Part shown: piece by piece, positions 10,244-21,416 of the stretch
Numbering within the stretch: the stretch's first letter is position 1
How the letters are laid out: every line of letters starts with the position of its first letter
NCBI RefSeq assembly: GCF_018919205.1
Contig: NZ_JAHLQN010000001.1
Coordinates: forward strand, 62,001 to 126,000
From: Dysosmobacter acutus
GTDB taxonomy: Bacteria > Bacillota > Clostridia > Oscillospirales > Oscillospiraceae
DNA length: 64,000 nucleotides
Direction of reading: 5' to 3'
The notes under the pieces: generated by a model
What the model was told of the DNA's origin: nothing
Seen by the model: only the letters and a program-made list of their open reading frames with translations
Databases searched by the model: none
Translations under genes and position numbers: made by a program

Positions 10244-11260
10244 TTATTCCTGATTTACGCAAACAGAACGCCCAGGGCGCAGAATCGTGGCCACCTGCAC
10301 GTGACGGCCGGCGGCGCGGCCCTCGATCCGGTCCACCAAGATGCGCACCGCCTCAGCGGCGATCTGGTCCGCAGGCTGGATGAGCGTGCTGAGGGTCGGC
10401 AGCGTGTAGGCTGACATGGTGATGCCGTCGATGGCTATGACAGAGCAGTCCTCCGGCACCCGGCGCCCCGCATCGTCCAAAGCCTTGATTGCCGCCACGG
10501 CCATGGCGTCGGAGATGGCGAAAAGGGCCGTAAACTCCCCGGTTCTCTTCAGCAGCCGCTCCATGGCCTCGTAGGCCTCCGGCATCTGGAAGCTGCCCGT
10601 CTCCTCCACCAGCGTCTCGTCCAGCGCAATGCCCGCCTCCTTAAGCGCCCGGCGGTAGCCGCCGTAGCGCAGCTCACTGATGGAGCGGTCATTCCGGGCC
10701 GATATGAGAGCGGCGATCCGCCGGTGCCCTTTGCCGATCAGGCTCTTTACCGCCCGGCAGGCCTCCTGCTCGTCGTCAATGGACACGGAGGAGTACTCCT
10801 CCTCCCCCAGCGTCCCATAGCTGTTGTCATAGGTGCAGCAGACAAAGGGGACATTCAGCGCGGCCACATCGTTTTTCGCATAGTCGGACCGCCCGCCCAA
10901 AAGCAGCAGGCCCCGCAGCTTTTTATCCCTCTCCAGCATGGCTCCGGCCTGGAGCTCGTCGTCGCAGGTGCCGATCTGGTGGAGCACCATGGTATACCCC
11001 GCCTCGGTGACCTTGGCCTCCATGGTCTTGAGGACCTCGGCAAAAAAGGGATTGGCCGTGCCCCGGACCACCAGCCCAATGGCGTCAGAACGGGTGCGCA
11101 CCAGATCCCTTGCGCTGTTGCTGGGGATGTAGTGGTTGGCCTGGACCACCTCCATCACCCGGGAGCGCACCTGCGCGCTGACGTCGGGATGATTGTTCAG
11201 CACCCGGGATACCGTGCTGACAGACACGCCGCACAGCGCTGCAATGTCTTTGATTGTCAC
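10244..11260 (-). CDS. LacI-family regulator of the alpha-glucan operon
   Basis: A 338-residue repressor-type protein. The helix-turn-helix is at the extreme N-terminus (VTIKDIAALCGVSVSTVSRV), followed by the hinge NNHPDVSAQVRSRV and a periplasmic-binding-like sugar-sensing domain that ends at the C-terminus. The start is a GTG at 11260, with GGTGG upstream; a longer frame exists but would include the operators and promoter. It is the first gene of the lacI-binding protein-permease-permease-malQ run, and two palindromes lie just upstream of its start codon, so it probably represses its own operon until a maltodextrin-type inducer binds. Confidence 0.88.
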   Translation of the reverse strand: MTIKDIAALCGVSVSTVSRVLNNHPDVSAQVRSRVMEVVQANHYIPSNSARDLVRTRSDAIGLVVRGTANPFFAEVLKTMEAKVTEAGYTMVLHQIGTCDDELQAGAMLERDKKLRGLLLLGGRSDYAKNDVAALNVPFVCCTYDNSYGTLGEEEYSSVSIDDEQEACRAVKSLIGKGHRRIAALISARNDRSISELRYGGYRRALKEAGIALDETLVEETGSFQMPEAYEAMERLLKRTGEFTALFAISDAMAVAAIKALDDAGRRVPEDCSVIAIDGITMSAYTLPTLSTLIQPADQIAAEAVRILVDRIEGRAAGRHVQVATILRPGRSVCVNQE

Positions 11261-11275
11261 TTGATCACCACCGTT

Positions 11276-11299
11276 GGTAACGTTACCGGAAACGTTTCC
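11276..11299 (-). promoter_or_regulatory. Two abutting LacI-type operators
   Basis: GGTAACGTTACC (11276-11287) and GGAAACGTTTCC (11288-11299) are perfect 12-bp palindromes placed end to end. Both carry the central CG of LacI/GalR operators. They lie downstream of the promoter and 15 bases before the regulator start codon, a position for autorepression. Confidence 0.75.
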
Positions 11300-11317
11300 A
11301 GTTCCCTTTGTTGTATA

Positions 11318-11347
11318 ACCATACCAAATTGGGCGTTTTCTTGTCAA
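11318..11347 (-). promoter_or_regulatory. Promoter of the lacI-malQ operon
   Basis: On the minus strand TTGACA (11347-11342) and TATGGT (11323-11318) are separated by 18 bases. The operators follow directly downstream. Confidence 0.65.
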
Positions 11348-11473
11348 TTGAAATACGTCGTTTTCTCTCAATCGCACAATTCTTTTTTTATTCTATGGTG
11401 ATTCTCACAAGAGTCAATCGTTTACGCGCAGCAGCGCACTGCAGAATGTCCCGCCTCTATGTCTGAGGCCCGC

Positions 11474-11512
11474 AAAAAGGAACCGGCTGCCGCTTGCGCG
11501 GCAGCCGGTTCC
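11474..11512 (-). terminator. Terminator of the arginine biosynthesis genes
   Basis: GGAACCGGCTGCCGC and its exact complement form a 15-bp stem with loop TTGC, followed on the minus strand by TTTTTG. It lies about 35 bases after the argF stop. Confidence 0.9.
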
Positions 11513-11546
11513 CTCATCAAAAACGGAGAGCTGACCCCTCACAGGG

Positions 11547-12527
11547 TTATTGCATCAGCAGGGCCATAACGGCCTTGATGGTGTGCATGCGGTTTTCCGC
11601 CTCGTCAAAGACGATGGAGGCGGGGGACTCAAAGACCTCGTCGGTGACCTCCATGGCGCTACGCCCAAACTTCTCTCCCATCTCCCTGCCCACCGTGGTC
11701 TTGTGGTCATGATAGGCGGGCAGGCAGTGCATAAACCGGCACTGGGGGCCGGCGTTGTCCATCAGGGTCTGGGTCACCTGGTAGGGCCCCAGATCGGCGA
11801 CGCGCTCCGCCCAGACCTCCACCGGCTCTCCCATGGAGACCCATACGTCGGTGTAGATCACATGGGCGCCCTGAGTGGCCTCCATGGGATCCTCCATGAA
11901 CTCCAATTTGGCGCCGGTCTGGGAAGCCACAGCCTGGCAGGCGTCGATCAGCGCTTGGTCCGGGAAGTACTTTTTGGGCGCGCAGGCCACAAAGTGCATC
12001 CCCATCTTGGCGCAGCCCACCATCAGGGAGTTTCCCATGTTGTACCGGGCGTCGCCCATGTACACCAGCTTGATCCCCTGTAGCTTGCCGAAGTGCTCCT
12101 GGATGGTCAAAAAGTCCGCTAAAATCTGGGTGGGATGGAACTCGTTGGTCAGACCGTTGAACACCGGCACGCCGGCGTACTGAGCCAGTTCCTCCACCCT
12201 GGACTGCTCAAAGCCGCGGTACTCGATGCCGTCAAACATACGGCCCAATACCCGGGCAGTGTCGGCCATGGACTCCTTTACGCCGATCTGGGAGCCAGTG
12301 GGCCCCAGGTAGGTGCTGCCCATGCCCAAGTCCTGGGCCGCCACCTCAAAGGCGCAGCGGGTGCGGGTGGAGGTCTTCTCAAAGATCAGCGCCACGTTCT
12401 TCCCCTCCAGCATACGGTGGGGAACGCCCGCCTTCTTCTTGGCCTTCAGCTCCGCGGCGGTATCCAAAAACTCCTGAATTTCAGCTGGTGTAAAGTCTAA
12501 AAGCTTTAAAAAGTGTTTTTGTGTCAT
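11547..12527 (-). CDS. argF: Ornithine carbamoyltransferase, anabolic
   Basis: A 326-residue cytoplasmic enzyme that joins ornithine and carbamoyl phosphate to citrulline. Carbamoyl-phosphate binding motif STRTRCAFE, ornithine-side residues in DVWVSMGE, and [11 protein letters not shown] are intact. It follows argH by 15 bases and sits in the argG-argH cluster, so a biosynthetic role is likely, in contrast to the second paralogue at 30279-31274 beside arginine deiminase. ATG 12527 has GAGGGAG upstream. Trimeric soluble enzyme by family. Confidence 0.93.
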   Translation of the reverse strand: MTQKHFLKLLDFTPAEIQEFLDTAAELKAKKKAGVPHRMLEGKNVALIFEKTSTRTRCAFEVAAQDLGMGSTYLGPTGSQIGVKESMADTARVLGRMFDGIEYRGFEQSRVEELAQYAGVPVFNGLTNEFHPTQILADFLTIQEHFGKLQGIKLVYMGDARYNMGNSLMVGCAKMGMHFVACAPKKYFPDQALIDACQAVASQTGAKLEFMEDPMEATQGAHVIYTDVWVSMGEPVEVWAERVADLGPYQVTQTLMDNAGPQCRFMHCLPAYHDHKTTVGREMGEKFGRSAMEVTDEVFESPASIVFDEAENRMHTIKAVMALLMQ

Positions 12528-12542
12528 GGTCTCCCTCTTTCT

Positions 12543-13925
12543 CTATCCGCGGCGGGCGGCGATGAATTCCTCCACCGCTGCGATCTGGCGGCTCGTCTCG
12601 CTGACGGCGGGGCCGCCGTAGCTGCTTCTCTGGCCCATGCACTCCTCCAAGCTCAGGGCCTGGTAGACGTCGCCGTCAAAGAGGTCCGACACCTGACGCA
12701 GCTCCTCCAGGGTCAGCTGCTCCAAGGTCTTCCCGTTTTGGCCGCAGTAGGCCACCAGACGGCCGGTGACGGTGTAGGCGTCCCGGAAGGGCATACCCTT
12801 TTTGGTCAGGTAATCGGCACAGTCGGTGGCGTTGATGAAGCCATGGCCGGCAGCGGCGCGCATGTTCTCCGGAATCACCCGCATGGTGTCCAACATGGCG
12901 GCAAACACCGGAACGCACATCTCCACCGTGTCGATGGCGTCGAATACCGGCTCCTTGTCCTCCTGCATGTCCTTGTTGTAGGCCAGGGGAATGCCCTTCA
13001 TCACCGTCAGAAGACTCATCAGATCGCCGTAGACGCGGCCGGTCTTGCCCCGAACCAGCTCCGCCACGTCCGGGTTCTTTTTCTGGGGCATGATGGACGA
13101 GCCGGTGGCGTAGGCGTCGTCCAGCTCAATGAACTTGAATTCCCAGCTGCACCAGAGGATCACCTCCTCGGAAAAGCGGCTGAGATGCATCATCAGGATG
13201 GACAGGGCGCTCAGCAGCTCCAGAGCGTAGTCCCGGTCGCTGACGCCGTCTAAGGAGTTGGACATGGGCGCGTCAAACCCCAGATCCCGGGCCGTCTCCC
13301 ACCGGTCGATGGGATAGGTGGTGCCGGCCAGGGCGCCAGAGCCCAACGGACACTCGTTGAGCCGCTTTGCGCAGTCCTCCAGACGCGTCACATCCCGGCA
13401 GAGCATGTTGGCGTAGGCCATCAGATGCTGGGCAAAGGAGATGGGCTGGGCCCGCTGGAGGTGGGTGTAGCCGGGCATCACCGTGGTCTGGTGGGCTTTC
13501 GCCTGGCGGCACAGCACGCTCTGAAGCTCTGCCACCTGCCGCACCATCACCGGAATCTCCCGGCGGACGTACATACGGAAGTCCACCGCCACCTGGTCGT
13601 TGCGGCTGCGGGCAGTGTGAAGCCGCTTGCCCGCGTCGCCGATGCGCTTTGTCAGAAGGGCCTCCACATTCATGTGGATGTCCTCGTTGTCGGCGGTGAA
13701 CTCCACCCTGCCCTGCTCGATGTCCTTTAGGATGGACTCAAGCCCCGCAGTGATGGCGGCCACGTCCTCTTTGGAGATGACGCCGCAGTCCCCTAACATC
13801 CTGGCGTGGGCCAGGCTGCCCTGGATGTCCTCCCGGTAGAGCCGGGCGTCGAATTGAATGGATGCGTTGAAATCGTTGACCAACTCGTTGGTCTCCTTGC
13901 CGAACCGGCCGGACCAAAGTTTCAT
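12543..13925 (-). CDS. argH: Argininosuccinate lyase
   Basis: A 460-residue member of the fumarase/aspartase superfamily that cleaves argininosuccinate into arginine and fumarate. The superfamily signature loop GSSIMPQKKNPD is present, as are the N-terminal LWSGRFGKETNE and HTARSRNDQVAVDFRMY motifs specific to ArgH. ATG 13925 is preceded by AAGGAG. It forms one transcription unit with argF downstream and probably argG upstream. The fumarate released could feed the fumarase encoded at 17345-18703. Confidence 0.95.
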   Translation of the reverse strand: MKLWSGRFGKETNELVNDFNASIQFDARLYREDIQGSLAHARMLGDCGVISKEDVAAITAGLESILKDIEQGRVEFTADNEDIHMNVEALLTKRIGDAGKRLHTARSRNDQVAVDFRMYVRREIPVMVRQVAELQSVLCRQAKAHQTTVMPGYTHLQRAQPISFAQHLMAYANMLCRDVTRLEDCAKRLNECPLGSGALAGTTYPIDRWETARDLGFDAPMSNSLDGVSDRDYALELLSALSILMMHLSRFSEEVILWCSWEFKFIELDDAYATGSSIMPQKKNPDVAELVRGKTGRVYGDLMSLLTVMKGIPLAYNKDMQEDKEPVFDAIDTVEMCVPVFAAMLDTMRVIPENMRAAAGHGFINATDCADYLTKKGMPFRDAYTVTGRLVAYCGQNGKTLEQLTLEELRQVSDLFDGDVYQALSLEECMGQRSSYGGPAVSETSRQIAAVEEFIAARRG

Positions 13926-13946
13926 ATCGGTTCTCCTTAACTGGGA

Positions 13947-13973
13947 AAACGGCGGGAGGCCGTCCCGCCGTTT
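13947..13973 (-). promoter_or_regulatory. Hairpin between argG and argH
   Basis: AAACGGCGGGA and TCCCGCCGTTT form a perfect 11-bp stem with a 5-base loop, 22 bases before argH. The T-tract is short (TTTCCC), so partial termination or mRNA processing is likelier than full termination. The remaining gap to 14121 holds only short GC-rich inverted repeats and no gene. Confidence 0.55.
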
Positions 13974-14121
13974 CCACCCAGTGGTTTGAAATCGTGTGCG
14001 GAAAATCCGCGCGAAGAGGCGTTTTTAATTGCTCCGCAATCAAACTGCCATGCCTGCGGCTGAAATCCAAGGCACGGGCCGTGCGGCCCATATGCCGAAA
14101 AACAGCGTAACCGTCTATTTT

Positions 14122-15342
14122 TTACAGCTTGCCCTGCTCCCGCAGTGCCTGGACCGTGTCGGGCAGGCCCCAGAGGTTGATGAAGCCGGTTGCCTGGCCC
14201 TGATCGTAGTCGCTCTCGCCGAAGGTCACCAGCTGCTCGGAGTAGAGGCTGTGGGGGGAGGTGATGCCGGCGTTGATGATGTTGCCCTTGTAGAGCTTCA
14301 GCTTCACGGAGCCGGTCACGTACTCCTGGGTCTTGTCGGCAAAGGCACTCAGGGCCTCCCGCAGGGGGCTGAACCACTTGCCGTTGTAAATGAGGTCCGC
14401 GAAATCCACGGCCAGCTTGGTCTTCATGTGGGCGGTGTCCTTATCCACGGTGATCATCTCCAGCGCCTGGTGGGCGTGATAGAGGATGGTGCCGCCCGGC
14501 GTCTCATAGACGCCGCGGTCCTTCATGCCCACGAGGCGGTTTTCCACGATGTCCAGAAGGCCGATGCCGTTCTCGCCGCCCAACTGATTCAGCTTGCGGA
14601 TGATGTCGCTGGCCTTCATCTTCTGGCCGTCCAAGGCAACGGGCGCGCCCTGTTCAAAGTCGATGGTCACATAGGTGGGCTTGTCGGGCGCGTCGACGGG
14701 GCTGACGCCCATCTCCAAAAAGCCCTTTTTCTCATACTGGGGCTCGTTGGCGGGGTCCTCCAGGTCCAATCCCTCATGGCTCAGGTGCCACAGGTTCTTA
14801 TCCTTGGAGTAGTTGGTCTCGCGGTTGATCTTCAGGGGGACGTTGTGGGCCTCGGCGTAGTCGATCTCCTCGTCACGGCTCTTGATGTCCCAGGTTCTCC
14901 AGGGGGCGATGATGGTCATCTCCGGCGCAAAGCGCTTGATGGCCAGCTCAAAACGGACTTGGTCGTTGCCCTTTCCAGTGCAGCCGTGGGCAATGGCGTC
15001 GGCGTTCTCCTGCTTGGCGATCTCCACCAGCTTCTTGCCGATAATGGGGCGGGCAAAGGCGGTGCCCAGCAGGTACTGCTCATAGCTTGCGCCCATCTTC
15101 AGGGAGGGGATGATGACGTCGTCCACCATCTCGTCCACCAGGTCCGCTATGTACAGCTTGGAGGCGCCGGTCTTGATGGCCTTCTCCTCCAGTCCCTCCA
15201 GCTCATCGCCCTGGCCCACGTCGGCGGCCACGGCGATGATCTCAGGATTGTTGTAGTTTTCCTTCAGCCAGGGAATGATAATGGAAGTGTCCAGGCCGCC
15301 GGAATAGGCCAGGACGATCTTTTTGATCTCTTTCTTGCTCAT
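14122..15342 (-). CDS. argG: Argininosuccinate synthase
   Basis: A 406-residue cytoplasmic enzyme that condenses citrulline and aspartate with ATP. The N-terminal PP-loop is [17 protein letters not shown]; the signature [14 protein letters not shown] and the GRETN-like motif [20 protein letters not shown] are also present. ATG 15342 has GGAGG upstream; the longer frame covers the promoter. It is separated by 196 bases from argH but on the same strand. The upstream region carries repeated TGCATA elements that resemble ArgR half-sites, consistent with arginine repression. Confidence 0.95.
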   Translation of the reverse strand: MSKKEIKKIVLAYSGGLDTSIIIPWLKENYNNPEIIAVAADVGQGDELEGLEEKAIKTGASKLYIADLVDEMVDDVIIPSLKMGASYEQYLLGTAFARPIIGKKLVEIAKQENADAIAHGCTGKGNDQVRFELAIKRFAPEMTIIAPWRTWDIKSRDEEIDYAEAHNVPLKINRETNYSKDKNLWHLSHEGLDLEDPANEPQYEKKGFLEMGVSPVDAPDKPTYVTIDFEQGAPVALDGQKMKASDIIRKLNQLGGENGIGLLDIVENRLVGMKDRGVYETPGGTILYHAHQALEMITVDKDTAHMKTKLAVDFADLIYNGKWFSPLREALSAFADKTQEYVTGSVKLKLYKGNIINAGITSPHSLYSEQLVTFGESDYDQGQATGFINLWGLPDTVQALREQGKL

Positions 15343-15385
15343 AATCAATTGCCTCCGTTTTTGTTCCGTGTTTGATGATGTTTGA

Positions 15386-15415
15386 ATTATACGTCTATAG
15401 TGTATAAATATGCAA
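15386..15415 (-). promoter_or_regulatory. argG promoter overlapped by an ArgR-like site
   Basis: On the minus strand TTGCAT (15415-15410) and TATAAT (15391-15386) are 18 bases apart. The near-palindrome TGTATAAATATGCA (15401-15414) covers the -35 box, where an arginine-bound repressor would block initiation. Confidence 0.55.
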
Positions 15416-15479
15416 TACGCAATTTGCACAATGTTTTGGAGTCTGTCTGGATAATTTTGCATATTTTTAAAAAATTCAT

Positions 15480-15520
15480 AGAAAATAGTGCATACCTCCC
15501 GGAGATATGCACTATTTTCT
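15480..15520. repeat. 15-bp perfect inverted repeat upstream of argG
   Basis: AGAAAATAGTGCATA (15480-15494) and its exact complement (15506-15520) surround an 11-base centre that itself can pair (CTC/GAG). A T-rich 3' side on both strands would allow termination, and the TGCATA/TATGCA ends resemble the other elements near the argG promoter. It could be the malic enzyme terminator, an ArgR site, or both. Confidence 0.6.
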
Positions 15521-15630
15521 GTATATTTAGCTGTATTCATTTTTATGCAGAGCCAGCCGCAAAGGCGCCCCAATGGGAAGCGCCGGGCGCAGCTCAGAGG
15601 CGTTTGTAGAAATCTTTCATGCTCCTGCGA

Positions 15631-16806
15631 TCAGATCCGGGCCACGCCGGATTCCCGGGCAGCCTGGGCCACCGCCGCCGCCACAGCCTGGCGGACCCGG
15701 GGATCAAAGGCGGCGGGGATGATATAGTCGGCGCAGAGCCGGTCCTCCTCGATGAGACCGGCCAGGGCGGTGGCGGCGGCGATCTTCATATCGTCGTTGA
15801 TGTCGCTGGCCCGGGCGTCCAGCGCACCCCGGAAGATGCCGGGGAAGGCCAGCACATTGTTGATCTGGTTGGGGTAGTCGCTGCGGCCGGTGGCCGTCAC
15901 CGCCGCGCCTCCGGCCTTGGCCTCGTCCGGGAAAATCTCCGGCGTGGGATTGGCGCAGGCAAACACAATGGCGTCCCGGTTCATGGTCTGTACCATCTCC
16001 CGGGTGACCATACCCGGCGCGGACACGCCGATAAAAACGTCCGCCCCCGCCAGCATGTCCGCAAGGGAGCCGGAGCGCCTGTCCCGGTTGGTGAGGCGGG
16101 CCATCTCCTCTTTGATCCAGTTCATGCCCTGCTCCCGGCCCTCGTGGATGGCGCCGCGCCGGTCACAGAGGATGATGTCCCCATACCCCGCGCTGAGCAG
16201 CAGCCGCGCGATGGAGATCGCCGCCGCGCCGGCGCCGTTGATGACCACCCGGACCGACTCCTTCTTCTTCCCCACCACCTTCAGTGCGTTGGTCAGTCCG
16301 GCCAGTGTGATGACGGCGGTGCCGTGCTGGTCGTCGTGAAAGATGGGGATGTCGCAGCGCTCCTTCAGGGCGCGCTCAATCTCAAAACAGCGGGGCGCGG
16401 AGATGTCCTCCAGGTTCACGCCGCCGAAGGAGCCGGCGATCAGCGCCACCGTGTTGACGATCTCATCCACCTCGTGGCTCCTGATGCAAAGGGGAATGGC
16501 GTCCACGCCGCCAAAGGCCTTGAAGAGAACGCACTTGCCCTCCATCACCGGCATACCGGCCTCGGGTCCGATGTCGCCCAGTCCCAGGACGGCGGAGCCG
16601 TCGGTGACCACGGCCACCGTGTTCCACCGGCGGGTCAGCTCATAGGACTTGTCCACGTCCTTTTGTATCTCCAAACAGGGCTGGGCCACCCCCGGTGTGT
16701 AGGCCAGGGACAGGGCTTCCCGGCTGTCCACCGCCGCCCGGGGGGTCATCTCTATTTTGCCCTTCCACTCATAGTGCAGTCTCAGTGATTCCTTGGCATA
16801 ATCCAT
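15631..16806 (-). CDS. NAD(P)-dependent malic enzyme
   Basis: A 391-residue short-form malic enzyme that oxidatively decarboxylates malate to pyruvate. The N-terminal substrate domain has AYTPGVAQPCLEI and RRWNTVAVVTDGSAVLGLGD. The Rossmann domain has VVINGAGAAAISIARLLL, and CANPTPEIFPDEA lies further on. It follows a GNAT gene and fumC on the same strand, giving the path fumarate to malate to pyruvate. The Shine-Dalgarno sequence is modest (GGCAGGTG). Coenzyme preference cannot be decided from what is visible. Confidence 0.9.
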   Translation of the reverse strand: MDYAKESLRLHYEWKGKIEMTPRAAVDSREALSLAYTPGVAQPCLEIQKDVDKSYELTRRWNTVAVVTDGSAVLGLGDIGPEAGMPVMEGKCVLFKAFGGVDAIPLCIRSHEVDEIVNTVALIAGSFGGVNLEDISAPRCFEIERALKERCDIPIFHDDQHGTAVITLAGLTNALKVVGKKKESVRVVINGAGAAAISIARLLLSAGYGDIILCDRRGAIHEGREQGMNWIKEEMARLTNRDRRSGSLADMLAGADVFIGVSAPGMVTREMVQTMNRDAIVFACANPTPEIFPDEAKAGGAAVTATGRSDYPNQINNVLAFPGIFRGALDARASDINDDMKIAAATALAGLIEEDRLCADYIIPAAFDPRVRQAVAAAVAQAARESGVARI

Positions 16807-16830
16807 TGCAGCACCTGCCGCCTTCGGCGG

Positions 16831-17343
16831 CTATCCTTTCTTGTGTTTATATTCCAGCTCGATCCCCGGGAGGCGTTCCTCCCCAATGGGGTACTCGCTC
16901 TTGCCGATCCGTTCAAATCCGATGGACTCATAGCAGCGGAGGGCCGCAGAATTATCCGCGAACACCCCAAGCGTCACCCGCTCCGCCCTGAGGTAGTCCA
17001 GAGCGTAGCGGCAGGCCATGGACACCATCTCCCGGCCCACGCCCCGCCCCCGGCAGGCCGCGTCCACTATGACAAACCCGATGCGCACGGTCTTCCGGTC
17101 GGAGGCGTCCGGCCAGCGCAGATTCAGATGGCCCACCGGCGTCCCGGTCTCGTCAAAGGCGGTCATGGGCCACAGCGGCTCCTCCGCCCGGGCCAGATAT
17201 TGGTCGTGGAACCGCTCCGGCTTCAGCGGGAGCTCCTCGTCCGCAAACCTCCGGCCCGACCACAGGAGCAGCGTTCGCCGGTCTTTGACCCATCCGGTCA
17301 CATAGGCGGCGTCGCCGATCTGATACGGCCGCAGTCCCAACAT
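16831..17343 (-). CDS. GNAT-family N-acetyltransferase
   Basis: A 170-residue acetyl-CoA-dependent transferase. The core shows VRIGFVIVDAACRGRGVGREMV (beta-4 and the pyrophosphate-binding R/QxxGxG/A loop) and ALRCYESIGFERIGK near the end. ATG 17343 lies one base after the fumC stop codon, so translational coupling is likely; the ribosome binding site is weak. It is placed between fumC and malic enzyme. The substrate is unknown and there is no evidence that it acts on either enzyme. Confidence 0.8.
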   Translation of the reverse strand: MLGLRPYQIGDAAYVTGWVKDRRTLLLWSGRRFADEELPLKPERFHDQYLARAEEPLWPMTAFDETGTPVGHLNLRWPDASDRKTVRIGFVIVDAACRGRGVGREMVSMACRYALDYLRAERVTLGVFADNSAALRCYESIGFERIGKSEYPIGEERLPGIELEYKHKKG

Positions 17344-17344
17344 A

Positions 17345-18703
<1,359 letters not shown>

Positions 18704-18791
18704 GGTACTCCTCCATTCACAAATTTGGCTTCAGTGTACGTATGATACGGTAAGCGCTCCATTCCCGGTCCGGATACCCGAAGCAGGAAAT

Positions 18792-18817
18792 GCCCCAGAG
18801 GAATGGTCCTCCGGGGC
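18792..18817 (-). terminator. Hairpin after the second lacI-type gene
   Basis: GCCCCAGAGGA and TCCTCCGGGGC pair over 11 bp with one mismatch or wobble, loop ATGG. The minus-strand tail is ATTTCC, so termination may be incomplete and some read-through into fumC is possible. Confidence 0.6.
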
Positions 18818-18824
18818 GGGCGGC

Positions 18825-19841
18825 TCACCGGTCCGAGTGGTTCCAGGAGATGGGCATGGTGTGGGGGTGGTAGGTGCTGGAGAGCACCTGCTCTACCACG
18901 GGGGACTCCGGCTCCTCAATCCGCCGGAGGATCTGTTCACCGGCAGCACGGCCCAGCTCATCCACCGGCTGGACAATGGAGTCCATGGCATTGGCATAGA
19001 CCTCGTTGAAGCTGGAATTGTAGTCAATGAAGCTGACCAGGTCGATTCCGTTCCCTATCTGAATCCCCTTTTGCTGAAGGTACATAATGATCTCCGTGGC
19101 CATCAGGCCGTTGGCCACGATCAATCCGTCACACTGCTGCTGGAGCAGCGCGTCCAGACAGCGCAGGGTGCTGTTGTCCTTGAAGTCGCCGTACTGCACC
19201 AGCAGCTCCTCGTCCGCCAGGCCGCAGTCCGCCACTGCCTGGCGATAGGCCGAGAGCCGCTCCTGGGTGGTGGAGAGCCGCTCAGGGCCGCCGATAAAGC
19301 CCACCCTGCGGTCGCCTTTCCCGGCCAGACGGCAGACGCTGCGGTAGATGGGCTGAAAGTTGGACACGGAGACGGAGCCATACTTTTTCACCGGAAACAC
19401 ACGGTCCACCAGCACCACCGGGAAGGCGGCGGGAATCAGCTGGTCGAACCGGTCGAACTCCTCCATGGTGGAAGCCACCAGCAGCCCGTCCACCAGGCCG
19501 GCGGAGAGCAGCCGGATGTTGGTCTCCTCCCGGTCCATATTCTCCTTGGTATTGGCGATCACCAGATGGTAATCCCGCTGGGCAAGGTACTCCTCCAGCG
19601 TCTCCACCAAAGTTGCAAAGAATTTATTTGAAATATCGGGCACAATAAACCCAATGGTGCGTTTTTTTCCGGTCCGGAAGCTTCTGGCAGAGGCGTCGGG
19701 CGTATATCCCAGCTCCGCAATGGCGTGCATCACACGGTCACGGGTCTCCTCGGAGACATATCGTGTATGGTTGATTGTATGGGAAACCGTGGCGGTGGAC
19801 ACTCCAGCCAGCTTTGCCACGTCACTGATCGTTACCTTCAT
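18825..19841 (-). CDS. LacI-family transcriptional regulator, divergent from gapA
   Basis: A 338-residue regulator. The N-terminal helix-turn-helix is VTISDVAKLAGVSTATVSHT, with a hinge NHTRYVSEETRDRV and a type 1 periplasmic-binding-like ligand domain (GFIVPDISNKFFATLVETLE). ATG 19841 has AAGGAG upstream. It is transcribed away from gapA across a shared 312-base control region that contains a LacI-type half-palindrome just downstream of the distal gapA promoter. This suggests, but does not prove, that it controls glycolytic flux at gapA. The ligand is unknown. Confidence 0.87.
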   Translation of the reverse strand: MKVTISDVAKLAGVSTATVSHTINHTRYVSEETRDRVMHAIAELGYTPDASARSFRTGKKRTIGFIVPDISNKFFATLVETLEEYLAQRDYHLVIANTKENMDREETNIRLLSAGLVDGLLVASTMEEFDRFDQLIPAAFPVVLVDRVFPVKKYGSVSVSNFQPIYRSVCRLAGKGDRRVGFIGGPERLSTTQERLSAYRQAVADCGLADEELLVQYGDFKDNSTLRCLDALLQQQCDGLIVANGLMATEIIMYLQQKGIQIGNGIDLVSFIDYNSSFNEVYANAMDSIVQPVDELGRAAGEQILRRIEEPESPVVEQVLSSTYHPHTMPISWNHSDR

Positions 19842-19969
19842 CCGTTTCTTCTCCTTGCGCAACAAGGCGGATTTTGCGCAAACCTTTTCTCCGCCTTTTT
19901 TGCCATTATAGAGCGGAGAGCGGGGAGTGTCAAGCAACCCTTCACTTTTCCGGTTTCATTCTCAAATAT

Positions 19970-19997
19970 ACTATATATAAGCAACAAAATTTTTCAA
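19970..19997 (-). promoter_or_regulatory. Promoter of the second lacI-type gene
   Basis: TTGAAA (19997-19992) and TATAGT (19975-19970) are separated by 16 bases on the minus strand. Confidence 0.5.
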
Positions 19998-20018
19998 CAA
20001 TATTGTCCGTTTTGTCAA

Positions 20019-21170
<1,152 letters not shown>

Positions 21171-21202
21171 CGCTTCATTTTCCCATCTGTTTTTTCATAA
21201 CA

Positions 21203-21240
21203 ACAGGGAAGGGCCGGACGATCGTCCGGCCCTTCCCTGT
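21203..21240 (+). terminator. gapA terminator, 38-bp perfect palindrome
   Basis: ACAGGGAAGGGCCGGACGA is followed directly by its exact complement, then TTTC. The central bases would form the loop. It lies 33 bases after the gapA stop. Confidence 0.85.
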
Positions 21241-21385
21241 TTCAGACGCCTCTCCGCCGCGCCCGCGGGCACCTGTCAAATGCTCTGTGCGCTCCGCCGC
21301 CGTATTGATTTTAACAACGGGGGACCAGTCCGGATGGGTGAAGGAATCAGCGGCTCAGAACGCGCGGCAGAACGGAGAGGGAAAA
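21241..21385. other. Unassigned stretch between two terminators
   Basis: No gene is recognisable. On the plus strand it is bounded by two hairpins, so a small transcript is possible, but no good promoter was found. Confidence 0.4.
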
Positions 21386-21416
21386 GGCCTCCGCTATAAA
21401 AGCGGAGGCCTTTTTT
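21386..21416. terminator. Bidirectional terminator after the c-di-GMP hub gene
   Basis: GGCCTCCGCT and AGCGGAGGCC form a 10-bp stem with loop ATAAA. TTTTTT follows on the plus strand and TTTTC on the minus strand. Confidence 0.88.

Noticed and set aside
14029..15375. Plus-strand frame of 448 codons
   Set aside because: Complement of argG; the argG motifs and ribosome binding site on the minus strand are decisive.
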